Assembly: GCA_046331665.1 (NCBI GenBank)
Contig: JAXLQK010000013.1
Location: 62,001 to 126,000, forward strand
Direction of reading: 5' to 3'
Source of the DNA: CAWBAT01 sp046331665
Lineage (GTDB): Bacteria; Acidobacteriota; Terriglobia; Versatilivoradales; Versatilivoraceae
DNA: 64,000 nucleotides
Made by a program: the position numbers and the translations under genes. The notes below the pieces were generated by a model. The model saw only the letters and a list, made by a program, of their open reading frames with translations, was not told the origin of the DNA and did no database searches. Within the stretch, counting starts at the first letter, position 1. Every line of letters starts with the position of its first letter. Positions 15,341 through 24,428 of this stretch are shown in pieces.

Positions 15341-18136
15341 TCAGTTCGATTGAGAACGACCCAACACCATTTTCACGGCACTGAGGAGGTCTTGCATTTG
15401 GCAAGGCTTCGAGAGCACCAGGCTAATGCCCGATTCTTTGACTCGGGCATCGTCTAATTGAATGTTCCAGCCGCTCAAAAGCACAATAGGCACCTTCGGA
15501 TCGGTAGACCGGATCTTCTTGGCAATTTCCCAACCCGTCATCCCCGGCAACCCCAGGTCCGAAAAGATCACATCATAATGACCTGCCTGGAATAAGGCAA
15601 TAGCTTCCGGTCCATTGGCCGCCACATCCACTCGATATCCATGCATCGACAGCATCTCTGCCATGAATTCGCGGATCACTTCTTCGTCGTCAATCACTAA
15701 GAGACGAATGCTTTCCTCTTTTGGCCCTACGACGTGGGTCGGAAGAACCTCTGCTGTTTTGCTGGCGGCAGGGAGCGCAATCACGCAGGTTGTCCCCTGG
15801 CCAAGAATGCTCGAGACCCGGATATCTCCGTGGTGCCGTCGCACAATCCCATAGGTGACACTCATCCCTAACCCTGCACCTTTGGGTCCTTTCGTTGAAA
15901 AGAAAGGGTCGAAAATCTTTCGTCGGACTTCTTCAGGCATTCCAATCCCGGAATCAATGATGCGAATCGCCACCGTAGCGTTTGATTCATTTTCTTCAAG
16001 GGAGGTCGCCACGCGGACCGTGCCGCCGTCGGGCATGGCTTCCAGGGCGTTGCGAAGCACATTCCGGACCGCATCGATGAGTTCAGCACGGCTCCCGCAC
16101 ACAGGAGGAACAACCCCTGCCTCAAACTGAACATCGATTTGGATCCCATTTGCCCTCGATTGGTCAAGCCAGAGGGGCCGCAGGCTATTGATCGCTTCTT
16201 CGACCACTTCATTGACCTGGACGTCTTGAAAAAACTGGTTGGCGCCAATCCGAGTAAAATCCTGGATGCGCCGCACGGTTTGAGCTCCTTGAATGCTCTT
16301 GGCCTCGATGGTCTGAAGATCGGCCTTCATGCTAGGGACATCGGTTGGCGGGCCTTGTTCGAGTTGCTTGATCAGGACTTGAGTCTTTCCCAGAATCCCC
16401 GCCAGCAAATTATTAAAATCGTGAGCCACTCCGTTGGCCATTTCGCCGAGGGCGGTGAGACGTTCAAGTTCGACAATTTGGGATTGAAGCTTTCTTTGTT
16501 CAGTCACATCTTTTCCGACAAACAACCAGGCAAAAAGGCGCCCTTCTGCCGTGTAGACGGGTGTGGTCGAGATCTCAAAATACCCGTTGAGCCGCTTATC
16601 CTCAAACTCCACCGAAATAACTTTATCTCTTACATACATTTCTTCCCTTTGATGATGGCACCAGGGAGACTGGGGATCTTGAAAAATATCGACCGCTTTT
16701 CGATTCACGATGTCGCGCGGCAGTAATTTCAGCCTTCGGGCCAGCGCCTGATTGACCCGGGTAATTCTTCCTTCCGCGTCCTGCGTATAAACGAGTTCGG
16801 TCATCGTATCAAAGGTCGTCTCCCATTCCCTTTTGGCTTCCTGGACCACGTTGAACAATCGGGCATTGCTCAAGGCAATGCTGATCTGTTTCACGATGGG
16901 ATTGAGGATTTCGAGTTCATCGCTCCTCAGGTCTTTCCGAATGTGCCGGCCTCCAAATAAGAACCCCATGACTTCTTCATTGAAGAAGAATGGGAACAGG
17001 AAATAGGAGCGGATCCGCTCTTCCGCGCAAATTTCCTTAATCTGGTTCGATGGTCTCGAAACCGGCTCTTCCTCCACTTCACGATTGGTCAGCGGGCGCA
17101 CTCCATTCCCAACTCTTTTGACCAGATCTTCCTGGAGTGATTTTTCTGCCAGGCGTTGCAGGAACCGGGCGGAGAGGTTCTGGGAGGTTACCACTCGGGA
17201 AAACGTTTCGTCGAAAGTACAAATCAGAACCGCACCGCAACTCAACTCCGCCAGGTCATAAATCCGCGCCAAGGCGCCTTTGGAAATCTCCTCAATCTCC
17301 AGCGTATGGGAAATCGCAGATGAAACAGACACCATGGCCATCAACTCGCGGTTTTTCTGGAGGATCTGTTTTTCGAGAGCGACGCGGTCGGTGCAATCCC
17401 GCGCAATTCCCTGATACGCCATGACCTTCTGTTGAGAAACGATCTTGGAAAGACTCAATTCCAGATTCCGCACTTTTCCCTGCTTCGTGACAACTTCTAA
17501 TTCAATCAGGTTTCGATTTTCTCCAAGCCGGCACGGATGCAATAATTCCTCCAACTTGGGAGGATCGTCGGGGTTCAAGAAATTCGCCAGATTCTTCCCA
17601 ACGACTTCTTCAGGTGAGTAGCCAAGAATCTCCCGGACCCGATTGGTGACAAAGCTGATCGTCCGGGAAGGGTCCATTACAAAAATCAAATCATTGGCAT
17701 TCTCCGCAAGATTTTTGTATCGCTCTTCGGCTTCTTTGAGCTGCCCTTCCAGATTGGATTTCTCAATCGCGCCTTCCAGGACCTGCGGCAATTTAAGGAG
17801 ATATCCCTTACTCTTGACGAGATACTCACTCGCCCCGGCCTTCATGGCATGGACGGCAATTTCTTCGTCGCCTTGTCCCGTTACCATGACGAGCGGGAGC
17901 TGCCAGCCGCGACGCCGGATCTCCTGAATCAACTCAACACCATTCATTCCGGGAAGCGTATAATCCAGGATGACCGCCGACCATTCCTCTCCGGAAAGCT
18001 GTCGGACGCACTCTTCTCCGGTCGTCACGGTCCGGATCCGCACGTCTTCGATTTGCTTGAGCAACGTCCTCTCCACGGCGAAGGCCTGGTGAGGATTGTC
18101 TTCAACGATGAGGAGATGGAGCGGGTATGAGATCAT
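15341..18136 (-). CDS. Hybrid histidine kinase REC-PAS-GAF-PAS-HisKA-HATPase-REC
   Basis: Soluble multi-sensor kinase of 931 aa with no membrane segment. The N-terminal receiver has Asp58 in ILDYTLPGMNG. A PAS domain follows (AENANDLIFVMDPSRTI), then a GAF domain in about 270-430 with SCGAVLICTFDE, a second PAS (TFDTMTELVYTQDAEG), the HisKA helix VAHDFNNLLAGILG, an ATPase domain ending in GAGLGMSVTYGIVRRHHG, and a C-terminal receiver (VIFSDLGLPGMTGWE). The HDFNN helix is typical of NtrB-like kinases that work with sigma-54 regulators, such as the one directly downstream. Two receivers give a possible internal phosphorelay. The ligands of PAS and GAF are unknown. Confidence 0.92.
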   Translation of the reverse strand: MISYPLHLLIVEDNPHQAFAVERTLLKQIEDVRIRTVTTGEECVRQLSGEEWSAVILDYTLPGMNGVELIQEIRRRGWQLPLVMVTGQGDEEIAVHAMKAGASEYLVKSKGYLLKLPQVLEGAIEKSNLEGQLKEAEERYKNLAENANDLIFVMDPSRTISFVTNRVREILGYSPEEVVGKNLANFLNPDDPPKLEELLHPCRLGENRNLIELEVVTKQGKVRNLELSLSKIVSQQKVMAYQGIARDCTDRVALEKQILQKNRELMAMVSVSSAISHTLEIEEISKGALARIYDLAELSCGAVLICTFDETFSRVVTSQNLSARFLQRLAEKSLQEDLVKRVGNGVRPLTNREVEEEPVSRPSNQIKEICAEERIRSYFLFPFFFNEEVMGFLFGGRHIRKDLRSDELEILNPIVKQISIALSNARLFNVVQEAKREWETTFDTMTELVYTQDAEGRITRVNQALARRLKLLPRDIVNRKAVDIFQDPQSPWCHHQREEMYVRDKVISVEFEDKRLNGYFEISTTPVYTAEGRLFAWLFVGKDVTEQRKLQSQIVELERLTALGEMANGVAHDFNNLLAGILGKTQVLIKQLEQGPPTDVPSMKADLQTIEAKSIQGAQTVRRIQDFTRIGANQFFQDVQVNEVVEEAINSLRPLWLDQSRANGIQIDVQFEAGVVPPVCGSRAELIDAVRNVLRNALEAMPDGGTVRVATSLEENESNATVAIRIIDSGIGMPEEVRRKIFDPFFSTKGPKGAGLGMSVTYGIVRRHHGDIRVSSILGQGTTCVIALPAASKTAEVLPTHVVGPKEESIRLLVIDDEEVIREFMAEMLSMHGYRVDVAANGPEAIALFQAGHYDVIFSDLGLPGMTGWEIAKKIRSTDPKVPIVLLSGWNIQLDDARVKESGISLVLSKPCQMQDLLSAVKMVLGRSQSN

Positions 18137-18390
18137 TCGACGTCGCTTGAGCCAAGAGAACCAAAAATTCCGGCTGGCTATCTACCGAAGATTCCTAAAT
18201 ATAACATTGCCAGAACACCGCAGGATCGGCACACTTCTCCTTACCGATTCCTTAGTCAATTCATCGACAAGAAATCTTATTCTTCTTATGAAATAATATC
18301 CACGGACCTTGGGGAATCAAAGGATCAGGCAGTTCTCAGTCAATGAAGGAAAGGATCTGAAAAAACAACATCTTACACGAGGTGACTCGG

Positions 18391-18840
18391 ATGCCCATCC
18401 AGGAACAAATCCAGGCGGAACTCACCGCGGCCATGAAGGCCAGGGAGGCCCTCAAAATCGATGTACTCCGGGGGATTAAGACGGCACTCAAGCTCAAAGA
18501 GGTGGAAAAAATGCGCGCCTTGTCAGATCCCGAAGCCTTGCAAGTCATCCACACTTTGGTGAAGCAGCGTAAAGACTCAATCGAGCAGTTTGCCGCGGGA
18601 GGAAGAATGGATTTGGTTTCTCGTGAAGAAGCCGAGTTAAGAATTCTCGAAGGTTACTTGCCCGCCCCCATTGGAGAACAGGACATCCGAACCGTTGTCC
18701 TGGAAGTTATTTCAGAACTGCAAGCGAACAGCAGCAAGGACATCGGCCGCGTGATGAAAACGGTAATGGGACGATTTACCGGGAAAAATGTGGACGGGAA
18801 ACTGGTCAATGAGATCGTTCGGTCACAGCTGGGGAACTGA
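18391..18840 (+). CDS. yqeY: GatB/YqeY domain protein
   Basis: A 149-aa YqeY protein, related to the tail domain of the GatB amidotransferase subunit. Typical segments are LTAAMKAREALKIDVLRGIKT, a central VKQRKDSIEQF, and LEGYLPAPI. The helical C-terminus (DIGRVMKTVMGRF) resembles the tRNA-contacting tail of GatB. GAGGTG at 18379-18384 lies six bases ahead of ATG 18391, which is preferred over the in-frame GTG at 18382. The physiological role of free YqeY is not established. It is divergent from the hybrid kinase and convergent with lysZ. Confidence 0.9.
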   Translation: MPIQEQIQAELTAAMKAREALKIDVLRGIKTALKLKEVEKMRALSDPEALQVIHTLVKQRKDSIEQFAAGGRMDLVSREEAELRILEGYLPAPIGEQDIRTVVLEVISELQANSSKDIGRVMKTVMGRFTGKNVDGKLVNEIVRSQLGN

Positions 18841-18853
18841 AGCCCGCTCTTCT

Positions 18854-19657
18854 TTAGTGGATAACGGTCCCCTTGCCTGCCATCGCGGAACGAATGGGAT
18901 TTTGAACCCTGGCATCGGCAAAGATTACTTCCCGGACTCCTTCTCGAATAGCCTCCACGGCGCCCAAGACCTTCTTCTTCATGCGCCCTTGGGCAAACGA
19001 AGCATATTTCTCCATCTCAGTGATCCGAATCTCTGTGATGAGGCTCGATTCGTCCCTTACATCTCGTAAAAGACCCGGCACATTGGAAAGAATGATTAAT
19101 TGATCAACTTTCAAAGCTGCCGCCGTCATGGCAGCAGCGCGGTCTCCGTCGACGTTGATGGCCTCACCTTCATAACTAATCGCCGGAGGACTCAGAACGA
19201 TCGTGGCTTGATGGTCCATCAAAAGACGGATCAAGGGCAGATTAATCTTCTCGACCCTGCCGGTATAATCATCTCGTAAAACTCTCTTTTTCCCCTTATC
19301 CATGATGACGATGGACGACTTTCTACTCCCTTCCCAGATCCGGCCATCCATCCCGGAGAGACCGAGGGCATTGACGCCACGGGATTGAAGCTTCTCAACG
19401 ATCCCCTTGTTCATCTTTCCGCAATAAACCATTTCAAATATTTCCAGGGTTTCGCGGTCCGTGTAGCGTGACTCATACCCGGAGACCGAAGTGACCATGA
19501 CGGGAGGTTTCCCCAACTTCTCTGAAACAAGATTCGTCTCTGCGGAGCCGCCATGGATTAAAAGGGCCAGCTCCCCCGATTTAACCAACGCAGCGAGATC
19601 ATCACAAACGGCGTTGTAGTCGATCCCCAAACTCCCGCCTACTTTGATGACAAGCAT
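18854..19657 (-). CDS. lysZ: [LysW]-aminoadipate/glutamate kinase
   Basis: Amino-acid kinase that phosphorylates the side-chain carboxylate of 2-aminoadipate (or glutamate) carried on LysW. It has VIKVGGSLG at the N-terminus, HGGSAET, and the segment YESRYTDRETLEIFEMVYCG with MNKGIVEKLQ that marks LysZ and its ArgB relatives, then INVDGDRAAA. 267 aa is normal. A GGGAGAGG ribosome site precedes ATG 19657. It is the last gene of the lysWXY group, separated from lysY by two secreted-protein genes. Whether lysine, arginine or both are made cannot be decided without the genome-wide set of other lysine and arginine genes. Confidence 0.88.
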   Translation of the reverse strand: MLVIKVGGSLGIDYNAVCDDLAALVKSGELALLIHGGSAETNLVSEKLGKPPVMVTSVSGYESRYTDRETLEIFEMVYCGKMNKGIVEKLQSRGVNALGLSGMDGRIWEGSRKSSIVIMDKGKKRVLRDDYTGRVEKINLPLIRLLMDHQATIVLSPPAISYEGEAINVDGDRAAAMTAAALKVDQLIILSNVPGLLRDVRDESSLITEIRITEMEKYASFAQGRMKKKVLGAVEAIREGVREVIFADARVQNPIRSAMAGKGTVIH

Positions 19658-19699
19658 CAACACCTCTCCCTTGCTTGATTCGACAGCTGGAGAACCGGC

Positions 19700-20782
19700 C
19701 TACATGTTCTTGAGGATCCAATCGACAACGATTTGGGCCACTTCCGGAGTTTCAGAGACAAGCTGCGCCCCCTTGAGACTTGAGTTCGAGATGATTCGAA
19801 CCTGGACAGGGAAGCCTGTCTGCGATTCCAGCCGGCGCGATGCATCGGTGGAAGGAGGATCTCCTTGAGCAGCCACATAGAGGACCGAGTGAGGTTGAAA
19901 ATTCTGAATCCCATTGGCCCAGCCCAAAGCGCTCTCGGCCATGGGAGACAAGGCAACGGCCGTACGAATCTCCTCAAATTTCCCGGAGGCAAAATAAGCC
20001 AGGTCGGCACCCAGGCTCTCGCCGATACAGGCAATGCGGCTGGTGTCAATTTCCGGTTTCGCCTTCAGCCATTTCACCGCCGCGGTGATGTCGGCAGGGA
20101 ATTGATTCGGGTCAGACACCCAGCTCGGCTGAACCTGTACAATCTCTGCCCCCTTCGACGTGCTTTTCCCGTGACCACTCAAGTCCAGGTTCAGGACGCC
20201 GAACCCTTTGGGGAGCAAATAAGATTGAATAAACGTGTCCCAAACATGCCGATCCCGGCCAAAGCCGTGAATCAGAAGAATGGCCGGAGCCTTTTCTTTA
20301 CCCCCCGATGGCGCATACCAATCGCCCTTTAACCTGAACCCGTTGGCCGCTTCCAATTCGACTTCGAGGGTCACCGGGCCGACAGAGGCCTTGGCGGTGC
20401 CAACCTTAATCGGGTTGATCAAGGCCAAGGTAAAGTAATTATCGAGCCGATTGAGATAGCGACTCACCGTCATTTTCTCAGAGCTCAAATTCCTGGATTC
20501 GGCGTGGACGATATAGTCGATTTTTGTGTCCAGCCCATAGATGGAAAATACTCCCGACTCATCCGAAACAAGCACGGTGGTCGTGTTTTTCGAGGTATTT
20601 TGGATAAACACCTTGGCTCCGGCCACCGCCTGATTCTCCCGGTCCACCACCTGTCCGCGGATGGTTTTTGTCGGGGGCTCCTTTTTTTTCAAGGCCCAGG
20701 CCTGCTGGCCAAAAAGGACCAGCGAAATCACCGCCATCATGAGAAGTCCGACCCTCTTTTGTACTCCCATTCCCGTTCGCAT
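19700..20782 (-). CDS. Exported alpha/beta hydrolase with N-terminal regulatory-like beta domain
   Basis: A signal peptide (VGLLMMAVISLVLFGQQAWA) is followed by a carboxypeptidase-regulatory-like beta-sandwich (about residues 38-110, with IRGQVVDRENQAVAGAKVFI) and an alpha/beta hydrolase domain. The nucleophile Ser256 lies in GESLG, preceded by an ILLIHGFGRDRHVWD oxyanion segment and NLDLSGHGKS. It probably acts as an esterase or peptidase in the periplasm; the substrate is unknown. The preceding gene encodes a similar beta domain, and both interrupt the lys genes. Start candidates are TTG 20806, ATG 20782 and ATG 20770; 20782 is a compromise. Confidence 0.75.
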   Translation of the reverse strand: MRTGMGVQKRVGLLMMAVISLVLFGQQAWALKKKEPPTKTIRGQVVDRENQAVAGAKVFIQNTSKNTTTVLVSDESGVFSIYGLDTKIDYIVHAESRNLSSEKMTVSRYLNRLDNYFTLALINPIKVGTAKASVGPVTLEVELEAANGFRLKGDWYAPSGGKEKAPAILLIHGFGRDRHVWDTFIQSYLLPKGFGVLNLDLSGHGKSTSKGAEIVQVQPSWVSDPNQFPADITAAVKWLKAKPEIDTSRIACIGESLGADLAYFASGKFEEIRTAVALSPMAESALGWANGIQNFQPHSVLYVAAQGDPPSTDASRRLESQTGFPVQVRIISNSSLKGAQLVSETPEVAQIVVDWILKNM

Positions 20783-20808
20783 CTCTCTCAAGATATCGCC
20801 CCTCAAGC

Positions 20809-21240
20809 CTAAGGCTTCTTGGATGTTCCCGGCTCGAATTTCAGCATGACATCTTCGCGCTCGTCTTCAACAAAAGAAACTTTCTGTTGCAGATCAATGA
20901 AGCCTTCCCTCGAGCCATTAACCAAAAATGTATGGCGACCCGCCGGAAGACGAACTGCAAATTCACCTCGTGCATCCGAAATGGCCTGCCATATTTTTTT
21001 CTTGCCGGATTTGCTTTCCCCGGCTTCCATCTCAATGCGGACCTTGACGCCCGGAAGGGTGTGTCCACTTCCGTCGAAACAGCTCCCCATGAGCAATGCG
21101 TAGGGCTCTCCCCCTTTGTCTTTGGCTGCCCCACTCGCTGCAAGCCAGAGGAGAAGCAATCCCCCACCGCCAATGATTTGCCACTTCCGGGCCTTGGGCC
21201 GTGGCGCGCTGCCTCGAACCTTCTTCGGGTGATAACGCAT
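20809..21240 (-). CDS. Membrane-anchored carboxypeptidase-regulatory-like domain protein
   Basis: A 143-aa protein with a basic N-terminus (RGSAPRPKARKW), one hydrophobic segment (IIGGGGLLLLWLAASGAA) and a beta-sandwich of the CarboxypepD_reg-like type: LMGSCFDGSGHTLPGVKVRIE, then SDARGEFAVRLPAGRHTFLV. It is probably exposed on the periplasmic side. An AAGAGG ribosome site precedes ATG 21240. It ends 26 bases before the hydrolase that carries a similar domain, so the two probably function together. Its link to the surrounding lysine/arginine genes is positional only. Confidence 0.7.
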   Translation of the reverse strand: MRYHPKKVRGSAPRPKARKWQIIGGGGLLLLWLAASGAAKDKGGEPYALLMGSCFDGSGHTLPGVKVRIEMEAGESKSGKKKIWQAISDARGEFAVRLPAGRHTFLVNGSREGFIDLQQKVSFVEDEREDVMLKFEPGTSKKP

Positions 21241-21310
21241 GGAACCTCTTAGAACCTCCCATAAACGCCAGAAAGCTCCACATTTTCTAGGCGATCTATA
21301 TTCATGCGCA

Positions 21311-22354
21311 CTAAATGGGATGAAGACCCGCGAATTCCAATCCGCTTCGCTCTTCCCATCGGTACATCACATTCATCGCCTGGACACCATTGCCAGCCGC
21401 GCCTTTCATCAGATTATCCAAGGCAGCCATCACCACCAGCCGATTCTCGTGCGGGTCCAGTTCGAATCCCACGTCACAATAGTTTGAGCCGACCAGCAGT
21501 TTCGGTTCAGGATAGCGATACACTCCGCCCTTTTCCTTCACGATTCGGAGAAAGGGCTCTTCTCGATAGGCGCCCCGGTATACTTTCCAAATCTCCTTTT
21601 CTTCGGTCGGCTGTTTGAGCAAGACATGTGCCGTTGAAAGAATCCCCCGCACCGCGTCGGTGGCGGTGGCCGAAAAGTGAATTCGCGGAGAGACGCCGTC
21701 GAAGGTCAATTCCTGCCGTATTTCGGCCGTATGGCGGTGGCCGGTGGGTTGAAACGAACGCAGTGCGCCGCTTCGTTCCGGGTGATGCGAGGATAAACTG
21801 AATTTATTCCCGGCCGCCGACGAACCCACTTTCCCCTCGATAAAGACATGGCTGGGATCAGCGATTCCGGCTTTAAATAATGGATACAGGCCCAGGATGG
21901 CTGCAGTGGCCAGGCAACCTGCTCCTGTCACCAGAGAGGCGTCGCGAATCTCCTCCCGATGCAATTCCGGAACCCCATATACGGCCCGGCTCAAGGCGCC
22001 GGGATTGGAGTGTTCGTGGCCATACCAGACGGAATAGTCGGCCGCATTGCGCAGTCGGAAATCGGCAGAAAGGTCGATGATCCGCTCCGCCATACCCAAA
22101 AAATCCTCAATTCGGCTCATGGCCATTCCGTGCGGCAGGCACAAAAACAACAAATCCGATTTCTTAAGATCGGCACTGGCGATAAATTTCAGATCCGTTC
22201 GCTTCCGCAAATTAGGATGAACCGAATACGCAAATTTCCCTGCATTTGACTCCGAGGTAACCTGAGTCACCCGCACCTGGGGGTGGTTCAACAGTAATCG
22301 TAATGTCTCCCCTCCGGTGTATCCGGAAGCGCCGACAATGGAAACCGAAAGCAT
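21311..22354 (-). CDS. lysY: [LysW]-aminoadipyl/glutamyl phosphate reductase
   Basis: NADPH-dependent reductase that turns the LysW-bound acyl phosphate into the semialdehyde; a relative of ArgC. It has the N-terminal VGASGYTGGETLRLL nucleotide motif, the catalytic Cys147 in GAGCLATA, and a C-terminal GAAGNGVQAMN. 347 aa is the family length. AGGAGG lies immediately ahead of ATG 22354. Presence of lysW and lysX upstream makes the carrier-bound form of the pathway more likely than the acetylated ArgC form. Confidence 0.88.
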   Translation of the reverse strand: MLSVSIVGASGYTGGETLRLLLNHPQVRVTQVTSESNAGKFAYSVHPNLRKRTDLKFIASADLKKSDLLFLCLPHGMAMSRIEDFLGMAERIIDLSADFRLRNAADYSVWYGHEHSNPGALSRAVYGVPELHREEIRDASLVTGAGCLATAAILGLYPLFKAGIADPSHVFIEGKVGSSAAGNKFSLSSHHPERSGALRSFQPTGHRHTAEIRQELTFDGVSPRIHFSATATDAVRGILSTAHVLLKQPTEEKEIWKVYRGAYREEPFLRIVKEKGGVYRYPEPKLLVGSNYCDVGFELDPHENRLVVMAALDNLMKGAAGNGVQAMNVMYRWEERSGLEFAGLHPI

Positions 22355-22473
22355 GCTCCTCCTATAGACTTCTGGAAATGGGTCCCCACAGCTCCTCGCC
22401 TCGCAAAGAGGCAAAAACGGGCGGTGATGATACTGGCGTTCCGGGGGAGATCATCCCGCAGGGGAAAAAATTT

Positions 22474-23319
22474 TTAATGCGCACCCTGGGCAACACGGAC
22501 GACATGATCAACCACCTTGGCAGGGATATTGACCCCTGTCGTCTCGATGGAATTTCTAAATTCCATCGTGTAATTCACTTCATTGACCAAGAGGCCCTCT
22601 TGGCTTTCGAAAAGATCAATGGCCAGGACTCCTCCGCCGACCGCTTCGGCAGCAGCCAAGGAGAGGCGATTGATTTCAGGAGTAACAGGACAATTCTCAG
22701 CTTTTCCACCGCGCGCGGTGTTGGTGATCCAGTGCGAAGAATACCGGTAGATGGCACAGATCGTCTCCCCCCCCACCACAAAGCTCCGGATGTCCCTTCC
22801 TGCTTTGGGAACGTACTCCTGGATGTAGAAAATCGAGTGATGATAGGAGCCCAGGACTTCCTTATGTTCCAAGATGGCCTCGGCCGCTTCACGATCATTC
22901 ACCTTCGACAGAAGCCGGCCCCAGGATCCTACCGCCGGTTTCAGAACCACCGGATATCCCAACTCTTCAATTGCCTGCAAGGCCGATTCTGGTGTAAACG
23001 CCAGCATCGTCTGGGGCGAAGGCACCTTGTTCCTAATCAGAGCGTTGGTGGTCAGAAATTTGTTACCGCAAGTATCTGCCACCTCAAAACGGTTCACCGT
23101 CTTGATTCCCCAGTCATTCAAGACCTTCAACGCATAAAGAGCACGGGAGTGATTCACACAGCGTTCGAGAACCACATCGAAATCCAGGTGTTTGGAATTC
23201 AAGCGAAAGATCATCTCGCGGTCGTCCAGAATTTGAAGATCGATCTTCCGGGAACGAAATTCATCGATGAGGAGCTTTTCCTCTTTACGAACAATGGAAC
23301 ACAGGAGTGCAATTTTCAT
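22474..23319 (-). CDS. lysX: LysW-aminoadipate/glutamate ligase, ATP-grasp family
   Basis: Attaches the amino group of 2-aminoadipate (or glutamate) to the C-terminal Glu of LysW using ATP. It has a RimK-like ATP-grasp fold: VVLKPAVGSWGRLLSKV, IQEYVPKAGRDIR and the metal-binding VNEVNYTMEFRNS near the C-terminus, which is characteristic of LysX/ArgX. 281 aa from ATG 23319 is the usual size. It lies 130 bases after lysW. Substrate choice between aminoadipate and glutamate depends on a few residues that I cannot judge reliably by eye. Confidence 0.9.
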   Translation of the reverse strand: MKIALLCSIVRKEEKLLIDEFRSRKIDLQILDDREMIFRLNSKHLDFDVVLERCVNHSRALYALKVLNDWGIKTVNRFEVADTCGNKFLTTNALIRNKVPSPQTMLAFTPESALQAIEELGYPVVLKPAVGSWGRLLSKVNDREAAEAILEHKEVLGSYHHSIFYIQEYVPKAGRDIRSFVVGGETICAIYRYSSHWITNTARGGKAENCPVTPEINRLSLAAAEAVGGGVLAIDLFESQEGLLVNEVNYTMEFRNSIETTGVNIPAKVVDHVVRVAQGAH

Positions 23320-23449
23320 TATTCTCGCCAAAAAATAAAAAAACCACAGCAGCTTCAAGAATGCCCCACCCGTGGGGCGACTTGATTTTGTCTGTGGTTA
23401 CGAACACAAAAGCAGAGTGGGATGCAGGCGGGAGACCTCACGTTCCAGC

Positions 23450-23611
23450 TTATTCTCCCCAATCTTCCTCTTCTTCCGGGGCCACTTCCAGCTCAACCGG
23501 ATCCGTTCCGACCACTTCCAAATCGGCACCGCAATCAGGACAATTTACGATTTCACCCTTTTCAACATCTTCCAATTCAATCTCTGCCTCGCACTCGGGA
23601 CAGTATGCCAC
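23450..23611 (-). CDS. lysW: Amino-group carrier protein LysW
   Basis: A 53-residue acidic carrier that protects the amino group of the intermediate during lysine or arginine synthesis. Cys4-x2-Cys7 and Cys24-x2-Cys27 form the zinc ribbon, and the protein ends in EDWGE, whose terminal Glu is the attachment point in known LysW proteins. It starts at GTG 23611, with AAGGAGG eight bases ahead; no other start fits. It is easy to miss because of its size and GTG start. It heads the lysXY...Z gene order. The match of both ends to the family makes the identification firm. Confidence 0.95.
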   Translation of the reverse strand: MAYCPECEAEIELEDVEKGEIVNCPDCGADLEVVGTDPVELEVAPEEEEDWGE

Positions 23612-23774
23612 GACTCCATCCTCCTTAAACTAACAGATTCATTTAAACTGGATCTAACCAGAACGTGGTAGCGGCTCGGCAATCCCTGCCGTGCAGCCCT
23701 CGACCGAGCACCTTCCGAGTCCATCCCTGCCTGCATCAAGATGGCGCAAACAACAAACCCCACCTTAAGACGGA

Positions 23775-24227
23775 TCAGGCACTCGCATCCAGGGCCGTGA
23801 GGGCGTTCAGCCGCGACTGATACGACCGGCTCAGGATCTGCTTCAGCAGTGGATTTCCAATTTCCGTCTGGTCAATCCGCTCCTGAATCTCCTCCAGCTC
23901 CTCCACTGACTTGGCCTGCTGAATCACCTGCTTAAAATAGCTGAGATCACCGATCGTCATGATCTCTTGACTTTCTTCATCTTCGATAATGGCCAAATGC
24001 CCACTCGGCAAAATCGAACGGATTTTCTGGTACAATTTTTCACGATATTCGAGATTGCTCTCGCCGAATTCAGAATGAAACCATTCTGCCGTGAGAGTAT
24101 TCGTACCGCACTGGATATTCAACTCCGTATAATTTTGCGGTTCGGCTTCGGAAGCATCCAGAATCATCTCCTCAAGATCATCGATCACCGATGAATTTGA
24201 GAATGCTGTAACGATTGTGACTTTCAT
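23775..24227 (-). CDS. Uncharacterised acidic protein upstream of lysW
   Basis: I do not recognise this 150-aa protein. It starts MKVTIVTAFSNSSVIDD, is rich in Glu, Gln and Asp, and looks mainly helical in its second half (VIQQAKSVEELEEIQERID), with no membrane segment or cysteine cluster. GGTGGGAG lies just before ATG 24227. It precedes lysW on the same strand with a gap of 163 bases. A cytosolic role is likely; nothing more can be supported. Confidence 0.6.
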   Translation of the reverse strand: MKVTIVTAFSNSSVIDDLEEMILDASEAEPQNYTELNIQCGTNTLTAEWFHSEFGESNLEYREKLYQKIRSILPSGHLAIIEDEESQEIMTIGDLSYFKQVIQQAKSVEELEEIQERIDQTEIGNPLLKQILSRSYQSRLNALTALDASA

Positions 24228-24428
24228 AGACTCCCACCCAGCAGACTATAGCTGACTTAAGATTCAAACTACCAAATGACTGACTGGAATTATAAGAAGA
24301 TTCATTGAAGCATGGCAAACTTTTTTGATCAAACGCCGAAGCACAGTTTGCCTTGAGCTTCAGCAATGAATCTTCTAAAATCCTGCTTCGCTTGATTTCA
24401 GATCCCGAAACAAAGCTGGAAGCGCGCC

